Source of the DNA: Novosphingobium sp. 9 | Lineage (GTDB): Bacteria; Pseudomonadota; Alphaproteobacteria; Sphingomonadales; Sphingomonadaceae | DNA length: 64,000 nt | Reading direction: 5' to 3' | NCBI RefSeq assembly: GCF_025340265.1 | Contig: NZ_CP022708.1 | Span: 1,082,501 to 1,146,500 of the forward strand | Shown here: positions 37,438 to 47,054 of the stretch, piece by piece | Layout: each line of letters begins with the position of its first letter | Position numbering within the stretch: the first letter of the stretch is position 1 | Made by a program: the position numbers and the translations under genes | The notes under the pieces: generated by a model | Seen by the model: only the letters and a program-made list of their open reading frames with translations | The model's database searches: none | Told to the model about the DNA's origin: nothing

Positions 37438-39516
37438 GTGACTGCCTTTCGCGCTCTTCTCGCCGCCTCCACCCTGCTCACCGCGCCGGTCGTCGCCCAT
37501 GCCACGCCTGTCCATGAACGCCTTTCCGTCATCGCCAATGGCGAGAAGGTCGGCTCCGTCGAGGCCATTCGCGATGGCCAGCACGTCACCATCCATTACG
37601 ACGTCAAGGACAACGGCCGCGGTCCGACCATGGACGAGGCGATCGACCTCGGCGCCGATGGCCTACCGCAGCGCTGGACGCTCGACGGCAAGGCGACTTT
37701 CGGCGGCGACGTGCATGAAAGCTTCGCGCGCGCGGGCAATGCAGTCCACTGGAGCGACAGTTCCGGCCCGCGCGATATGACCGTCGACGGTCCGGCGCTC
37801 TACATCGGCCAGTCGGCGAGCCCGTGGGCGCTGGGCCTCTATGCTCGCGCGCTGCTCAGGCAGCCGGGGCACAGCCTGCCTGCCCTTCCCGGCGGCACGC
37901 TCCATGTCGAGGCGATGGGCGCGCAGACCATCGGCAAGGCTAGCTACAACGCCTATGCGATCAGCGGCATCGACCTTTCGCCGCAGCTGATCCTGCTCGA
38001 CAAGAGCGGCGCGCTGTTTGCCGTACTCGACGGCACCGAGACCACGGTGCGCGAGGGCCACGAGGCCGAGGTTCCGGCGCTGTCCGACCTTGCCACACGG
38101 CTGACCGCACAGCGCTATGCCGCGCTCCAGAAGCAGTTCGCGCACCATATCGATGCGCCGGTGCGCATCCATAATGTGCGTGTGTTCGATCCGGTGACGA
38201 AGACATTGGGGCAGCCGGTCTCGGTGGTCTTCGCCAGTGGACGGATCACCGGTATCCAGCCGCTCGATGCGCCTGCCTCGCCCGGCGAGGCGACGATCGA
38301 GGGCAACGGCGGCACGCTGATGGCGGGGCTGCACGACATGCACGCGCATATCAACCTCGAATCCGCGATGCTCTATATCGCCGCCGGTGTCACCGAAGTG
38401 CGCGACATGGGCAACGACAACAGCTTCCTGCCCGACCTGATGCACCGCATCGACAGCGGCGAAGTGGCAGGCCCGCGCATCCTGCCCAACGGCTTCCTCG
38501 AAGGCCGCAGCCCCTATTCGGCGCGCCTCGGCATCGTCGTCGACAGTCAGGATCATGCGCTGGAGGCCGTGCGCTGGTATGCCGCGCGCGGATACTGGCA
38601 GATCAAGATCTACAACTCGATGAACCCGGACTGGGTGCCCGCGATCACGAAGGAGGCGCACAGCCTGGGCATGACCGTGACCGGGCATATCCCCGCCTTC
38701 ACCAACGCCGATGCGATGATCGCGGCGGGCTATGACGAGGTGACGCACGCCAACCAGCTGATGCTCGGCTGGGTGCTCAAGCCCGGCGAGGATACCCGCA
38801 CGCCGCTGCGCCTCACCGCGATGAAGCGTACCGCCGATCTCGACCTGAATTCCCCGCGCGTGCAGAAGACCGTCGATATGATGGTGGCGGGCAAGATCGC
38901 CCACGATCCCACCGCCGTCACGCTCGAACTGCTGATGGAAGGACGCGACGGCAAGCCGAACCCGGCAGTCGCGGAATATATCGACCATCTGCCCATCGGC
39001 CTCCAGCGCCGCCGCATGCAGGCGATTGCCCCGATCCACGGCCCCGAGGATGCCGCCGCCTATGACGGCGCGATGGAGAAGGTGCGCGAGACGATAAAGA
39101 TGCTGCACGATCGCGGCATCCGCCTGATGCCCGGCACCGACGACCAGACCGGCCTTTCGGTCCACCGCGAGCTGGAGATCTACCATGAGGCGGGTATTCC
39201 CAACGGCGAAGTCCTGCGCATGGGCACGCTGGGGCCGGAGCAGTACATGGGTCGAGATCAGGAGCTGGGCTCGATCGCACGCGGCAAGATCGCCGACTTC
39301 ATCCTGCTGCCGGGCGATCCCACGCAGTCGCTCAGCGAGTTGCACCGCATCGCCATGGTGGTGAAGGACGGGACGATCTACTTCCCGTCCGAGATCTACC
39401 CCGCGTTCGGGGTCAAGCCCTTCGCCGATGCGCCGAAGATCACGCTGCCCCCGGCCGGTCCCAAGCCGAAGGTCGGTGCCGGTCCCGCCCACGATTCCTT
39501 CGACGAGTACCTCTAA
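37438..39516 (+). CDS. Exported amidohydrolase-family protein with an extra N-terminal domain
   Basis: 692 residues from a GTG. Signal peptide (LLAASTLLTAPVVAHATP), then about 205 residues of beta-rich sequence without a motif I know, then an amidohydrolase barrel. Candidate metal ligands are HxH at 302/304 (LHDMHAHIN), carbamylated Lys at 390 (QIKIYNS), His at 417 (TGHIPA), His at 437 (VTHAN) and Asp at 568 (GTDDQ). This is the imidazolonepropionase/prolidase-like arrangement. It is therefore a candidate periplasmic hydrolase of peptides or cyclic amides. A strong hairpin terminator follows. Confidence 0.82.
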   Translation: MTAFRALLAASTLLTAPVVAHATPVHERLSVIANGEKVGSVEAIRDGQHVTIHYDVKDNGRGPTMDEAIDLGADGLPQRWTLDGKATFGGDVHESFARAGNAVHWSDSSGPRDMTVDGPALYIGQSASPWALGLYARALLRQPGHSLPALPGGTLHVEAMGAQTIGKASYNAYAISGIDLSPQLILLDKSGALFAVLDGTETTVREGHEAEVPALSDLATRLTAQRYAALQKQFAHHIDAPVRIHNVRVFDPVTKTLGQPVSVVFASGRITGIQPLDAPASPGEATIEGNGGTLMAGLHDMHAHINLESAMLYIAAGVTEVRDMGNDNSFLPDLMHRIDSGEVAGPRILPNGFLEGRSPYSARLGIVVDSQDHALEAVRWYAARGYWQIKIYNSMNPDWVPAITKEAHSLGMTVTGHIPAFTNADAMIAAGYDEVTHANQLMLGWVLKPGEDTRTPLRLTAMKRTADLDLNSPRVQKTVDMMVAGKIAHDPTAVTLELLMEGRDGKPNPAVAEYIDHLPIGLQRRRMQAIAPIHGPEDAAAYDGAMEKVRETIKMLHDRGIRLMPGTDDQTGLSVHRELEIYHEAGIPNGEVLRMGTLGPEQYMGRDQELGSIARGKIADFILLPGDPTQSLSELHRIAMVVKDGTIYFPSEIYPAFGVKPFADAPKITLPPAGPKPKVGAGPAHDSFDEYL

Positions 39517-39539
39517 GGCCCATGCTTCCCAGGGGGGAC

Positions 39540-39579
39540 GCCCCGGCTCCTGCGTGACCAGTCGAGCCGGGGCGCTTTT
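39540..39579. terminator. Rho-independent terminator between convergent genes
   Basis: GCCCCGGCTC (39540-39549) pairs perfectly with GAGCCGGGGC (39564-39573), followed by TTTT. It ends the amidohydrolase gene and can act for the opposing S10 peptidase gene. Confidence 0.75.
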
Positions 39580-39587
39580 CCCTTACC

Positions 39588-41098
39588 TCACTTCTTCTCG
39601 GCAACCACTTGCGCCACGAAGGCGTGCAGATCGCGGCTGAGCGAGGCCAGCGCAGTCTCGTCCTCGAAGGTGGAATGACCCGAGGCGTAGCGGTGCATGG
39701 CCATGCGATTAGCGGGAACGCCGTTCTGCTCCAGCGCGAACTGGCCCGCATAGACCGGCGTCGTCACATCGAAGTAGCCTCCGGCAGCGAACAGGCGCAG
39801 CGTCGGCTTCTCCGCCATCGCCGCCGTCAGATAGGGCGCGAAGGACATCGCCTGATAGCTGCCGCCGTATTCCTTGTCCCAGCTCCACTTGAAGTTGATG
39901 CCAAGGTTCAGGTTCCGGTAGGGACTGGGCACGGAATAGCCGAGTTCGTCCTTCAGATATCTCTCGACCGCCTTGGACGATCCCGAGCTGAACGCCATCG
40001 AGGGATCGTCGAACGGCGGGCGCAGGTTGCTTTGCGACAGCGCACGGGTGACGCGCGCATCGAGCTGGCCGGTGCGCTCCCCTTGGCGGCGAGCAGGGTC
40101 AGCATGAACTGGCGCTTGTCGAGGTGCAGGTCGGCCGCTTCCAGCGTAGCCGCCGGGATACCGATCAACGCCGACATCTGCTGCGCCACGCGCGCCTTTT
40201 CGGCGGCAGGCAGCGACGGTCCCTGCATCAGCGCCGAGGCGTAGTCCGTCTGGGCGAAATGCAGCGCCTGTGCGAACTGCTGCTCCACCGTGCGCCCGCC
40301 CCGGTCGATAGCATTGTGATACCACGCGACGGCGGAAAGCGTCGGCAGCAGCGTGGCATCGGCGATCACAGGGCCATCGGTGTCGCCAATCGCCAGCGAA
40401 AGCAGCACGACGCCATCGGGCAGCCATGTCCTGGCCTTCATGTTCTCGTTGAGGATCGCCAGCGCGCGCGAGGTGCCGTAGCTTTCGCCCACCAGCAGCA
40501 CCGGCGAGGCGGTGCGGCCATGCGCCTTGAGCCAGCGCGAGATGATCAGCGAAACGCCGCGCGCATCGCCGCCAACGCCGAAATAGGACGAGGCATCCTT
40601 GCCCTTGATCGGCATCGAGGCCCCGGTTCCCACCGGGTCGATAAACACCAGATCGGCACTGTCGAGCAGGGTGAAGCGGTTATCCTCGATGTGCGCAGCC
40701 TGATCCTTGCCGACCATCCGGCGCGGCCCGAAGGCTTGCAGATGCAGCGGCGAGGACGAGGCGCCGGGGCCACCGTTAAACACGAACAATACCGGGCGCT
40801 TCGTCTCGTCCTTCACGCCATCGGCGACATAGGCATAGCTCACCCCTTCGGCCACTGGCATGCCATCGGAACCCGGCATGGGCGTCTCGGTGACGATGGC
40901 GTGATAGGCGAGCTTCCGGCCATTGAGCGTGATCGCGTGGGCCGTCGTGACCTGACGGTCGCTGGCGGCATCGCGCGGAACCATCGGCTCCATCGCCTGC
41001 AGGAAAGCGGGGGACATCGGCGCATTGCCCTCGTCCTGCGCCATCAGGGCAGTGGGAGCGGCAGCGAGCAACAGCGCGGGGATCAGGGCAAGGCGCAT
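39588..41098 (-). CDS. S10 family serine carboxypeptidase 1 (frameshifted as read)
   Basis: The break is at the CCCC run 40079-40082; one more base links LTLLAAKG to ERTGQLDARVTRAL and gives 503 residues. Signal peptide (LIPALLLAAAPTALMAQ). Catalytic triad: Ser in GESYGTSRA, Asp in AAGGYFDVTTPV and His in YASGHSTFED; the oxyanion segment is FNGGPGASSSPLH. Bacterial S10 enzymes release C-terminal residues in the periplasm, often at acid pH. One of three S10 genes here; divergent pattern from the other two. Confidence 0.9.
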
Positions 41099-41119
41099 TA
41101 TCGGTCCTTTGGCAAAAAA

Positions 41120-42406
41120 TCAGGCAGGCGGAAGCACATCGAGCAGCCGCTCGATATCGGCCATGTCGTTGAAGACGGAAGGGCTCACCCGGAAGCGGTT
41201 TTTCGAGACGGTGATCTGTACGCCCGCAGCTTTCAAAGGCGCCGCGATCCGTCCGCGCGCATCTTCCAGTACGCAGGTGATCAGCGGTGTGCGGCTGTCA
41301 GGCGGCGTGACCACGCTGTAGCCCTTCTCCGTCAGCCCGGCATGCAGCCGTGCCATCAGCGGGCGTCGCGCCGCCGTCAGCCGGTCCACGCCGATCTTCA
41401 CCAGATGGTCGAGCGAATAGTCGAGCGCGGCCAGGATCGTATGCGGGAACGTGCCCCCGGCGAACAGCCCCTCCATGTCCTTGCGCGGCGTCACGTCGGC
41501 AATCGGATAGCGCGGATCGTGGGCTGGCGCATCGAGCGGGTAGACATGCGGGTCGAACCCGTCGAGCTGGTAATAGCCGAAACGCGTGCGGTTCAGCCGG
41601 TCATGCAGGTCGGCGCGGACATAGAGGAAACCCAGCCCGAAATCGCCCATCAGCCACTTGTAGCTGGCGCAGGCGGCGAAATCGACATTGGTGGCGCGAA
41701 CGTCCACCGGCACCGCCCCTGCGGCATGGACGATATCGGCATAGACCAGCGCACCTTTCGCATGGGCGATCTCGCACACGCGCTTCAGGTCGTGCTCGAA
41801 GCCGTTGTAGGTCGAAACCAGCGAGAGCACGACCAGCGTGGTGCCCGGCGTGATCGCTTTTTCCATGTCCTCGATGGCAATGCGCGTGCCATCCTTGTCC
41901 GTGCGGGGACGGACCCAGGCGACATCGACGCCCTTTTGCGCCAGTTCCTCGTAGAGATAGAACGAGCCGAAGAAATGCAGCGTGTCGGTGACGATCCGGC
42001 TCTTGCGCGGTGCGCCAAGGCCGCCGTTCAGTCCCAGTGCGTCGATGATCGCCTGCTCGCCCGCCGTGGTGCTCTGAACCAGCGCGATCTCGGCGGGATC
42101 GGCGTTGATCAGCCGGGCGAAGTTGCCCTTCACCCGCGCCTCGACGTCGTCGGTCTGCCAATAGCCGTTCATCGTCCCACGTTGTTCGAGGTATGCCTTC
42201 ACCGAGGCCTGCGCGCCGAGCGGCACCGGGTGCATCGTCCCGGAATCGAGATAGGTGCCATGAAGCGGAGCAAAGCTCGCCTTGTCGGGCAGCGCTGGCA
42301 GGCTCGCCACCGCGTCCGCCGCGCTCGCCAGCAAGGGCCTTGCCGCAATCGTCGCTGCGCCGGCGCCTGCCAGCATGGTCCTTCGTGTCAGTGCCGTCGC
42401 CACCAT
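41120..42406 (-). CDS. Tat-exported PLP-dependent aminotransferase class V (PvdN / isopenicillin-N-epimerase-like)
   Basis: 428 residues. A twin-arginine signal ALTRRTMLAGAGAATIAARPLLASA starts it, so the folded PLP enzyme would be exported. Fold-type I class V signatures are GTYLDSGTMHPVPL, LVQSTTAGEQAIIDALGLN, VVLSLVSTYNGFEHDL, VYADIVHAAGAVPVD and the PLP lysine in CASYKWLMGDFGLGF. The periplasmic pyoverdine enzyme PvdN is the best-known precedent for this combination. It sits just upstream of S10 peptidase 1 on the same strand (21 bases apart), which suggests a task in peptide or amino-acid conversion in the periplasm. Confidence 0.87.
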   Translation of the reverse strand: MVATALTRRTMLAGAGAATIAARPLLASAADAVASLPALPDKASFAPLHGTYLDSGTMHPVPLGAQASVKAYLEQRGTMNGYWQTDDVEARVKGNFARLINADPAEIALVQSTTAGEQAIIDALGLNGGLGAPRKSRIVTDTLHFFGSFYLYEELAQKGVDVAWVRPRTDKDGTRIAIEDMEKAITPGTTLVVLSLVSTYNGFEHDLKRVCEIAHAKGALVYADIVHAAGAVPVDVRATNVDFAACASYKWLMGDFGLGFLYVRADLHDRLNRTRFGYYQLDGFDPHVYPLDAPAHDPRYPIADVTPRKDMEGLFAGGTFPHTILAALDYSLDHLVKIGVDRLTAARRPLMARLHAGLTEKGYSVVTPPDSRTPLITCVLEDARGRIAAPLKAAGVQITVSKNRFRVSPSVFNDMADIERLLDVLPPA

Positions 42407-42590
42407 CGCCTCGATTTAGTGTCCTTCGTCTGGCGTACTCTAGCCCGACAGGCCTGAATAGTTTTTGCGGTTTTTCCCAAAGATCGGAGATAAATGCGGC
42501 GGAACCAGCCCCATCCTAAACCGGCTATCACCAACTGCGCATAAAAATGCCGCTCCATCCGCTCTATTGGAATGGCACGGAGGATTTCTC

Positions 42591-44030
42591 ATGCTGAAGC
42601 TGGCAGTATCATGCGCCGCACTGGCCGCAGGCACCCTGTTCATGCCTGCGGGTGCCGAGGCGAGCACCCTGTGCGCGCCCGATGCCGTCGAGACGCATCA
42701 TCGCGCAGTGATTGCGGGCAGGCAGACGGCCTATATCGCCTGTGTCGGCAGCCTTCCCGTGCGCAATCTGGACGGTGTGGCCACCGCGCAGATCACCTAT
42801 ACCGCCTATCTGGTTCCTACGCCCCGCAAGACCGGCGCACCGCGGCCGCTCAGCTTCGTGTGGAACGGCGGACCCGGTGCCGATTCCAGCACGCTGCAGT
42901 TTCACGCCGTCGGGCCGAGAGTGTTCCGCGACGGCAAGCTGGTGGACAATTCCGCCAGCCCGCTCGCGACCAGCGACCTCGTGTTCGTCGATCCCGTCGG
43001 CACCGGCTTCAGCACCGCGCAGAGCCCTGACAAGGCCAGCGCCTTCTTCGGCACCCGCGCCGATATCGCCTCGGTTTCCGGCTTCGTGGCGGACTGGCGC
43101 GCGGCCTATCATCGCCAGAACAGCGCACTCAATCTCGTGGGTGAAAGCTTCGGTACATGGCGCGCCTCTGGCGTGGCAGAGGTGCTGGTGGAGCAGGGCA
43201 TCCCGGTCAGCGGCGTCGCGCTGATCTCAGGCGGCATCCCGCTGGGCGAAGACCCGCATCCCGAACGCCGCCGCGCCGTCTCGCTGGTCAACCGCACGGC
43301 CACCGCCTTTGCGCTCGGTCGTCTGGCGCCCGACCTGATGAAGGACCGCGCCCGCACGCTGGCAGCGGCACAGCACTGGGCCGAGACCGTCTACATCCCC
43401 GCCCTCGCGAACCCCGACGCGCTGAGCGATACGCAACGCACCGCCGTGATCGCCAGCCTCGCGCGCTATCAGGGGCTTGATGCCGGCGCCATCGACGCCA
43501 AGACGCTCTGGGTCTCCCCGCGTGCCTTCCGCAAGGGGCTGGTGCCGGGCAAGATGCTCGATGTGTTCGACATGCGGCGCACGGACGAACCGGACGAAAG
43601 CGCCCAGCAAGCCGCCGTACTCGCCTATTACCGCCACGACCTGAACTATGCGCAGGGACATTACGCCGGGATCGACGCCCCCGTTTCGGACGCGGGGAAA
43701 GACTGGCAATATGATCAGTCCCCCGTCACGCCGCAATCGCTGGCCCGCGCCATGGCCGGAGAAGGCCCGCCCAGCGCCTCGCAGCCGTGGATCGAACGCG
43801 CGATGCAAAAGGCCCCGCACCTGCGGACATGGGTCGCGGCGGGGCTCTACGATTCGCTGAACAGTTGCATCGGCAATGCGATGACCGTAGCCGAACTGCC
43901 GCGCAGCATCGGCGCGCGGTTCACGCTGCGCTGCTATGAAGGCGGCCACATGATGTACGCGGACCCGACGCAGACCCTGCGCTTCGGGAACGATCTTGCC
44001 GCCTTCCTGCGCGGCTCGGGAGCCAAGTGA
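42591..44030 (+). CDS. S10 family serine carboxypeptidase 2
   Basis: 479 residues from the ATG with CGGAGGA seven bases upstream. Signal peptide (CAALAAGTLFMPAGAEA). Triad: Ser in GESFGTWRASG, Asp in AAGLYDSLNSC and His in YEGGHMMYAD; oxyanion segment WNGGPGADSSTLQF. It differs strongly from S10-1 and S10-3, so these are old paralogues rather than a recent duplication. Its stop overlaps the start of S10-3 (TGATG). Confidence 0.9.
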   Translation: MLKLAVSCAALAAGTLFMPAGAEASTLCAPDAVETHHRAVIAGRQTAYIACVGSLPVRNLDGVATAQITYTAYLVPTPRKTGAPRPLSFVWNGGPGADSSTLQFHAVGPRVFRDGKLVDNSASPLATSDLVFVDPVGTGFSTAQSPDKASAFFGTRADIASVSGFVADWRAAYHRQNSALNLVGESFGTWRASGVAEVLVEQGIPVSGVALISGGIPLGEDPHPERRRAVSLVNRTATAFALGRLAPDLMKDRARTLAAAQHWAETVYIPALANPDALSDTQRTAVIASLARYQGLDAGAIDAKTLWVSPRAFRKGLVPGKMLDVFDMRRTDEPDESAQQAAVLAYYRHDLNYAQGHYAGIDAPVSDAGKDWQYDQSPVTPQSLARAMAGEGPPSASQPWIERAMQKAPHLRTWVAAGLYDSLNSCIGNAMTVAELPRSIGARFTLRCYEGGHMMYADPTQTLRFGNDLAAFLRGSGAK

Positions 44031-45511
44031 TGAAGACCGCAAGCCTCAAGATCGCATCGGTGATGAGCCTGGCGATGACCCTCGCCGCGAGCCCGTCCGC
44101 CCATGCACAGACGACCGAGATCAAGGCGCGCCATGCCGAAAGCGTGACGATCCACGGCCACCGCATCGCGCTCATGGCCGAAGCTGGCGTTGTGCCGGTC
44201 GCCAGCAAGCCGGGCCATGACGATGCCACCGCCGGGTACATCTCCTATGTCCGCAGCGATGCGGGCGGGCAGGCCGATACGCGCCCCGTGCTGTTCGTGT
44301 TCAACGGCGGCCCCGGCGCGGCTTCGGCCTATCTCAACATGGGCGCGCTCGGCCCCGTCCGTGCCCATGTACCGCAGGATCCCACCAAGCCGATCCCGGC
44401 CAGTGCGACGCTGGAGCCCAACACCGAGACCCCGCTCGACATTGCCGATCTGGTATTCCTCGATCCACCCGGCACCGGCTTTTCGAGCCTGTCCGCCAGT
44501 GCCGATGCCCGCTTCTATCACTCGGTCGCAGGCGATGCCGATGCCGTGGCGCAACTCGCCCGAAACTGGCTGGCCGCGCACGGGCGCAGCAAGGCGCCGA
44601 TCTATATTCTGGGCGAAAGCTACGGCACGATCCGCGCCGCCGCGATGGTCGATGCCCTGCACACGCAGGATGCCGCGCTCAACATCCGCGGCGTCGTGCT
44701 GCTGGGGCAGGCGCTCAACATGATCGAGACCTCACAACGGCCCGATAACGTGGTGACGTACCCGGTCGCCCTGCCCACGCTGGCCGCCATCGCCTGCTAT
44801 CACCACAAGCGCGCCGCGCCCTGCACCCCGCAAGGCAGCGCCAGCGAGGCCAAGGCCTACGAGCCGACCTATCTCGATGCGCTCTATGCCGGGCAGAACC
44901 TGCCTGCCGCACAGCGCGAAGCGGTGGCCGCGAAGCTCGCAGCGCTCACCGGCATTTCCAGCGCCTATTACCTCGCCCATGACCTGCGCATCTCGAAGGA
45001 GAAGTTCCGCGTCGAATTGCTGCGCACCGAAGGCAAGGTGCTGGGCCGCTACGATGCCCGCTACACCGCGCCGCGCGCCGCCAACGCGGGTGAAGTGGTC
45101 GGCCCCGATGCGTTCTCTGCGGTGTCGAACCTTTACGGCAAGGCGATCTCCGAGCAGCTGACCCAGATGGGTATCAAGGATACCGCCGACTACAAAGTGA
45201 TCGTGCCGGTAGAAGATGACTGGAGCTATGGCGCCGGTGACAGCCCCTTTAACGACTGGCCGTTCATGGCGCGTCTGGAAAAGGCGATGGCCGCGAAACC
45301 CGGCATGCGCCTGTTCGTAGGCACGGGCTATTACGACCTCACCACCACCATCGGCGCGGCGGATTACCTGTTCGCACAAAGCGGATTGGCCCCGGCGCAG
45401 TATCGCAACGAGCGCTATACCGCAGGACACGTCGGCTATTCCGACGATACCAGCTGGCACAAGCTGATGACGGATCTTCGCACGTTCATCACTGCGGATA
45501 GCGCCCGATGA
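44030..45511 (+). CDS. S10 family serine carboxypeptidase 3
   Basis: 493 residues, ATG at 44030 sharing its A with the upstream stop. Signal peptide (MSLAMTLAASPSAHAQ). Triad: Ser in GESYGTIRA, Asp in GTGYYDLTTTI and His in YTAGHVGYSD; oxyanion segment FNGGPGAASAYLNM. The protein is closer to S10-1 in its motifs than to S10-2. Its stop overlaps the APC permease start as ATGA, so peptide trimming and uptake are translationally linked. Confidence 0.92.
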   Translation: MKTASLKIASVMSLAMTLAASPSAHAQTTEIKARHAESVTIHGHRIALMAEAGVVPVASKPGHDDATAGYISYVRSDAGGQADTRPVLFVFNGGPGAASAYLNMGALGPVRAHVPQDPTKPIPASATLEPNTETPLDIADLVFLDPPGTGFSSLSASADARFYHSVAGDADAVAQLARNWLAAHGRSKAPIYILGESYGTIRAAAMVDALHTQDAALNIRGVVLLGQALNMIETSQRPDNVVTYPVALPTLAAIACYHHKRAAPCTPQGSASEAKAYEPTYLDALYAGQNLPAAQREAVAAKLAALTGISSAYYLAHDLRISKEKFRVELLRTEGKVLGRYDARYTAPRAANAGEVVGPDAFSAVSNLYGKAISEQLTQMGIKDTADYKVIVPVEDDWSYGAGDSPFNDWPFMARLEKAMAAKPGMRLFVGTGYYDLTTTIGAADYLFAQSGLAPAQYRNERYTAGHVGYSDDTSWHKLMTDLRTFITADSAR

Positions 45512-46816
45512 GCGAGGCCGCACAGGGCGCCCCGGCGCTGAAGAAGGGTATCGACCTGTGGGGTGGTCGCGCTCGGCGTCGGCACGGCGGTCGGCGTGTC
45601 GATCTTCTCCGCCATTGCGCCTGCCGCGCAGATGGCGGGTCCGGCGATGCTGCTCTCCGCGCTGATCGCGGCGCTGCCGATGTATCTGATCGCGGTGAGC
45701 TATGCCTTCCTCGGTTCGGCCTGCCCGGTATCCGGCGCCTCCTTCGCGTGGCCCGCGCGCTTCCTTCACCCCTCCATAGGCTTTGCCATCGGCTGGGCGC
45801 GGATCGTCGCCAATGTGGGCGCCATCGTCGTGCTGGCACTGGTGCTGGTGAAGTACGCCTCGATGATGGTCGCCCTGCCCACCAAACCGACGATGCTGGC
45901 GGTGCTGCTGCTGGCGCTGCTGGCCAACCTGTTCGGCGTGGAAATTGCCGCGCGCGTGCAGAAGGTTCTGCTGGCAGGCATGATTGTGCTGTTCGCGGTG
46001 TTCGTCGTGTGGGGCGGGAGCACGGCGGTCGATCCGGCGCGCCTGCAACCGCTGTTTCCGCACGGCATCAGCGGCATGATCACCGCGACGCCGCTGCTGA
46101 TGGGGCTGTTCTTCGGTATCGAGGCCGCCACGGAAGCAGGCGCCGAAGTGGCCGACAGCCGCCGCACGATCCCGCTCGGCATTGCGTTATCGATCGGCTC
46201 GGCGACAGTGATCTACCTCGCCGTCGGCTTCGTGGCGCTGGGTATTCTGGGCGGCGATGCGCTGGGCGCCAGCGATGCGCCGATCCTGGAGGCCGCGCGC
46301 CACTTCATGGGGCCGATGGCGGTCCCGGTGATTGCGATTGCCGCGGTGCTTTCGATCGGCAAGTCGCTCAATGCGCTGTTCGCGATGTTCAGCCGCAGCC
46401 TTTACGCGATGGCGCTGGCAGGCGCCCTGCCCGCACCGCTCGCCCGCGTCCATCCGAAGTGGAAGACCCCGCATATTGCGCTGATCGCGGTTTTCGGGCT
46501 CGGTTGCCTCGGCCTGTTCATGCCGATGCAGCTGACGTTCCTGTTCCTGGCAGTGAACATCCCCAATCTGGCAAAATACGCCAGCATCTGCCTCTCCGCC
46601 GCGCGCGTGACCGAGCGTCATCCCGACATCTATGAGGCCGCGAGCTTCAAGTTCTCACGCCCGACGATGCGGCTGCTGTCTTATACCGGTGCGCTTTGCG
46701 CTGTACTGCTGATTTTCGTAGGCCTTGAGGCCGACTGGCGCCCCTATGCCCTGCTTGCGGGATGGCTTTCCGTCGGTGCCATCTATTACACGATAAGTCG
46801 TATAACCAGAAAATGA
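45508..46816 (+). CDS. APC-family amino-acid permease (frameshifted near the start as read)
   Basis: The ATG at 45508 gives MSEAAQGAPALKKGIDLWG, after which the permease frame resumes at VVALGVGTAVGVSIF. The join is the GGGG run 45560-45563; two more bases give LWGVVALGVG, the usual first membrane span, while removing one gives LWVVALGVG. About 435 residues with around twelve membrane spans; the MGLFFGIEAATEAGAEV segment matches the APC helix 6 region. It likely imports amino acids or small peptides produced by the S10 enzymes encoded just upstream. Confidence 0.87.
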
Positions 46817-46828
46817 TCTTCATTTTCT
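46808..46828 (+). terminator. Palindrome overlapping the permease stop
   Basis: AGAAAATGA-TCT-TCATTTTCT is a perfect 9+3+9 inverted repeat whose left arm contains the permease TGA. AT-rich, followed by acagaaaacc; a plausible weak terminator for the S10-permease operon. Confidence 0.5.
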
Positions 46829-46989
46829 ACAGAAAACCTCTTCAGCCACCGAGGCCCGTTCGGTTCACGCCCCGAAGCTGTCATCAACGGAAAGCAGGCG
46901 TTTCCCGAAGTCAGGCTTGCTACATCATGTGATGGTAGCCCCCGCCTGCGCAATCCCTGCACCAGAACGGTGCGCAGATACCAGCCAGA

Positions 46990-47016
46990 CGGCGCGCCGT
47001 GTTTGACGGCGCGCCG
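46990..47016. terminator. Twin CGGCGCGCCG repeat downstream of rpoD
   Basis: Two copies of the self-complementary CGGCGCGCCG (46990-46999 and 47007-47016) seven bases apart can fold into a strong hairpin between the convergent permease and rpoD genes. No clear T-tract. Confidence 0.5.
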
Positions 47017-47054
47017 GCAGTGACCGTCTGCTACAGGTGAGCCAGCCCCCTGGC

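Noticed and set aside
40124..42457. Long plus-strand open frame opposite S10-1 and the class V aminotransferase
   Set aside because: No recognisable fold; both minus-strand genes have full motifs, so this is a shadow frame.
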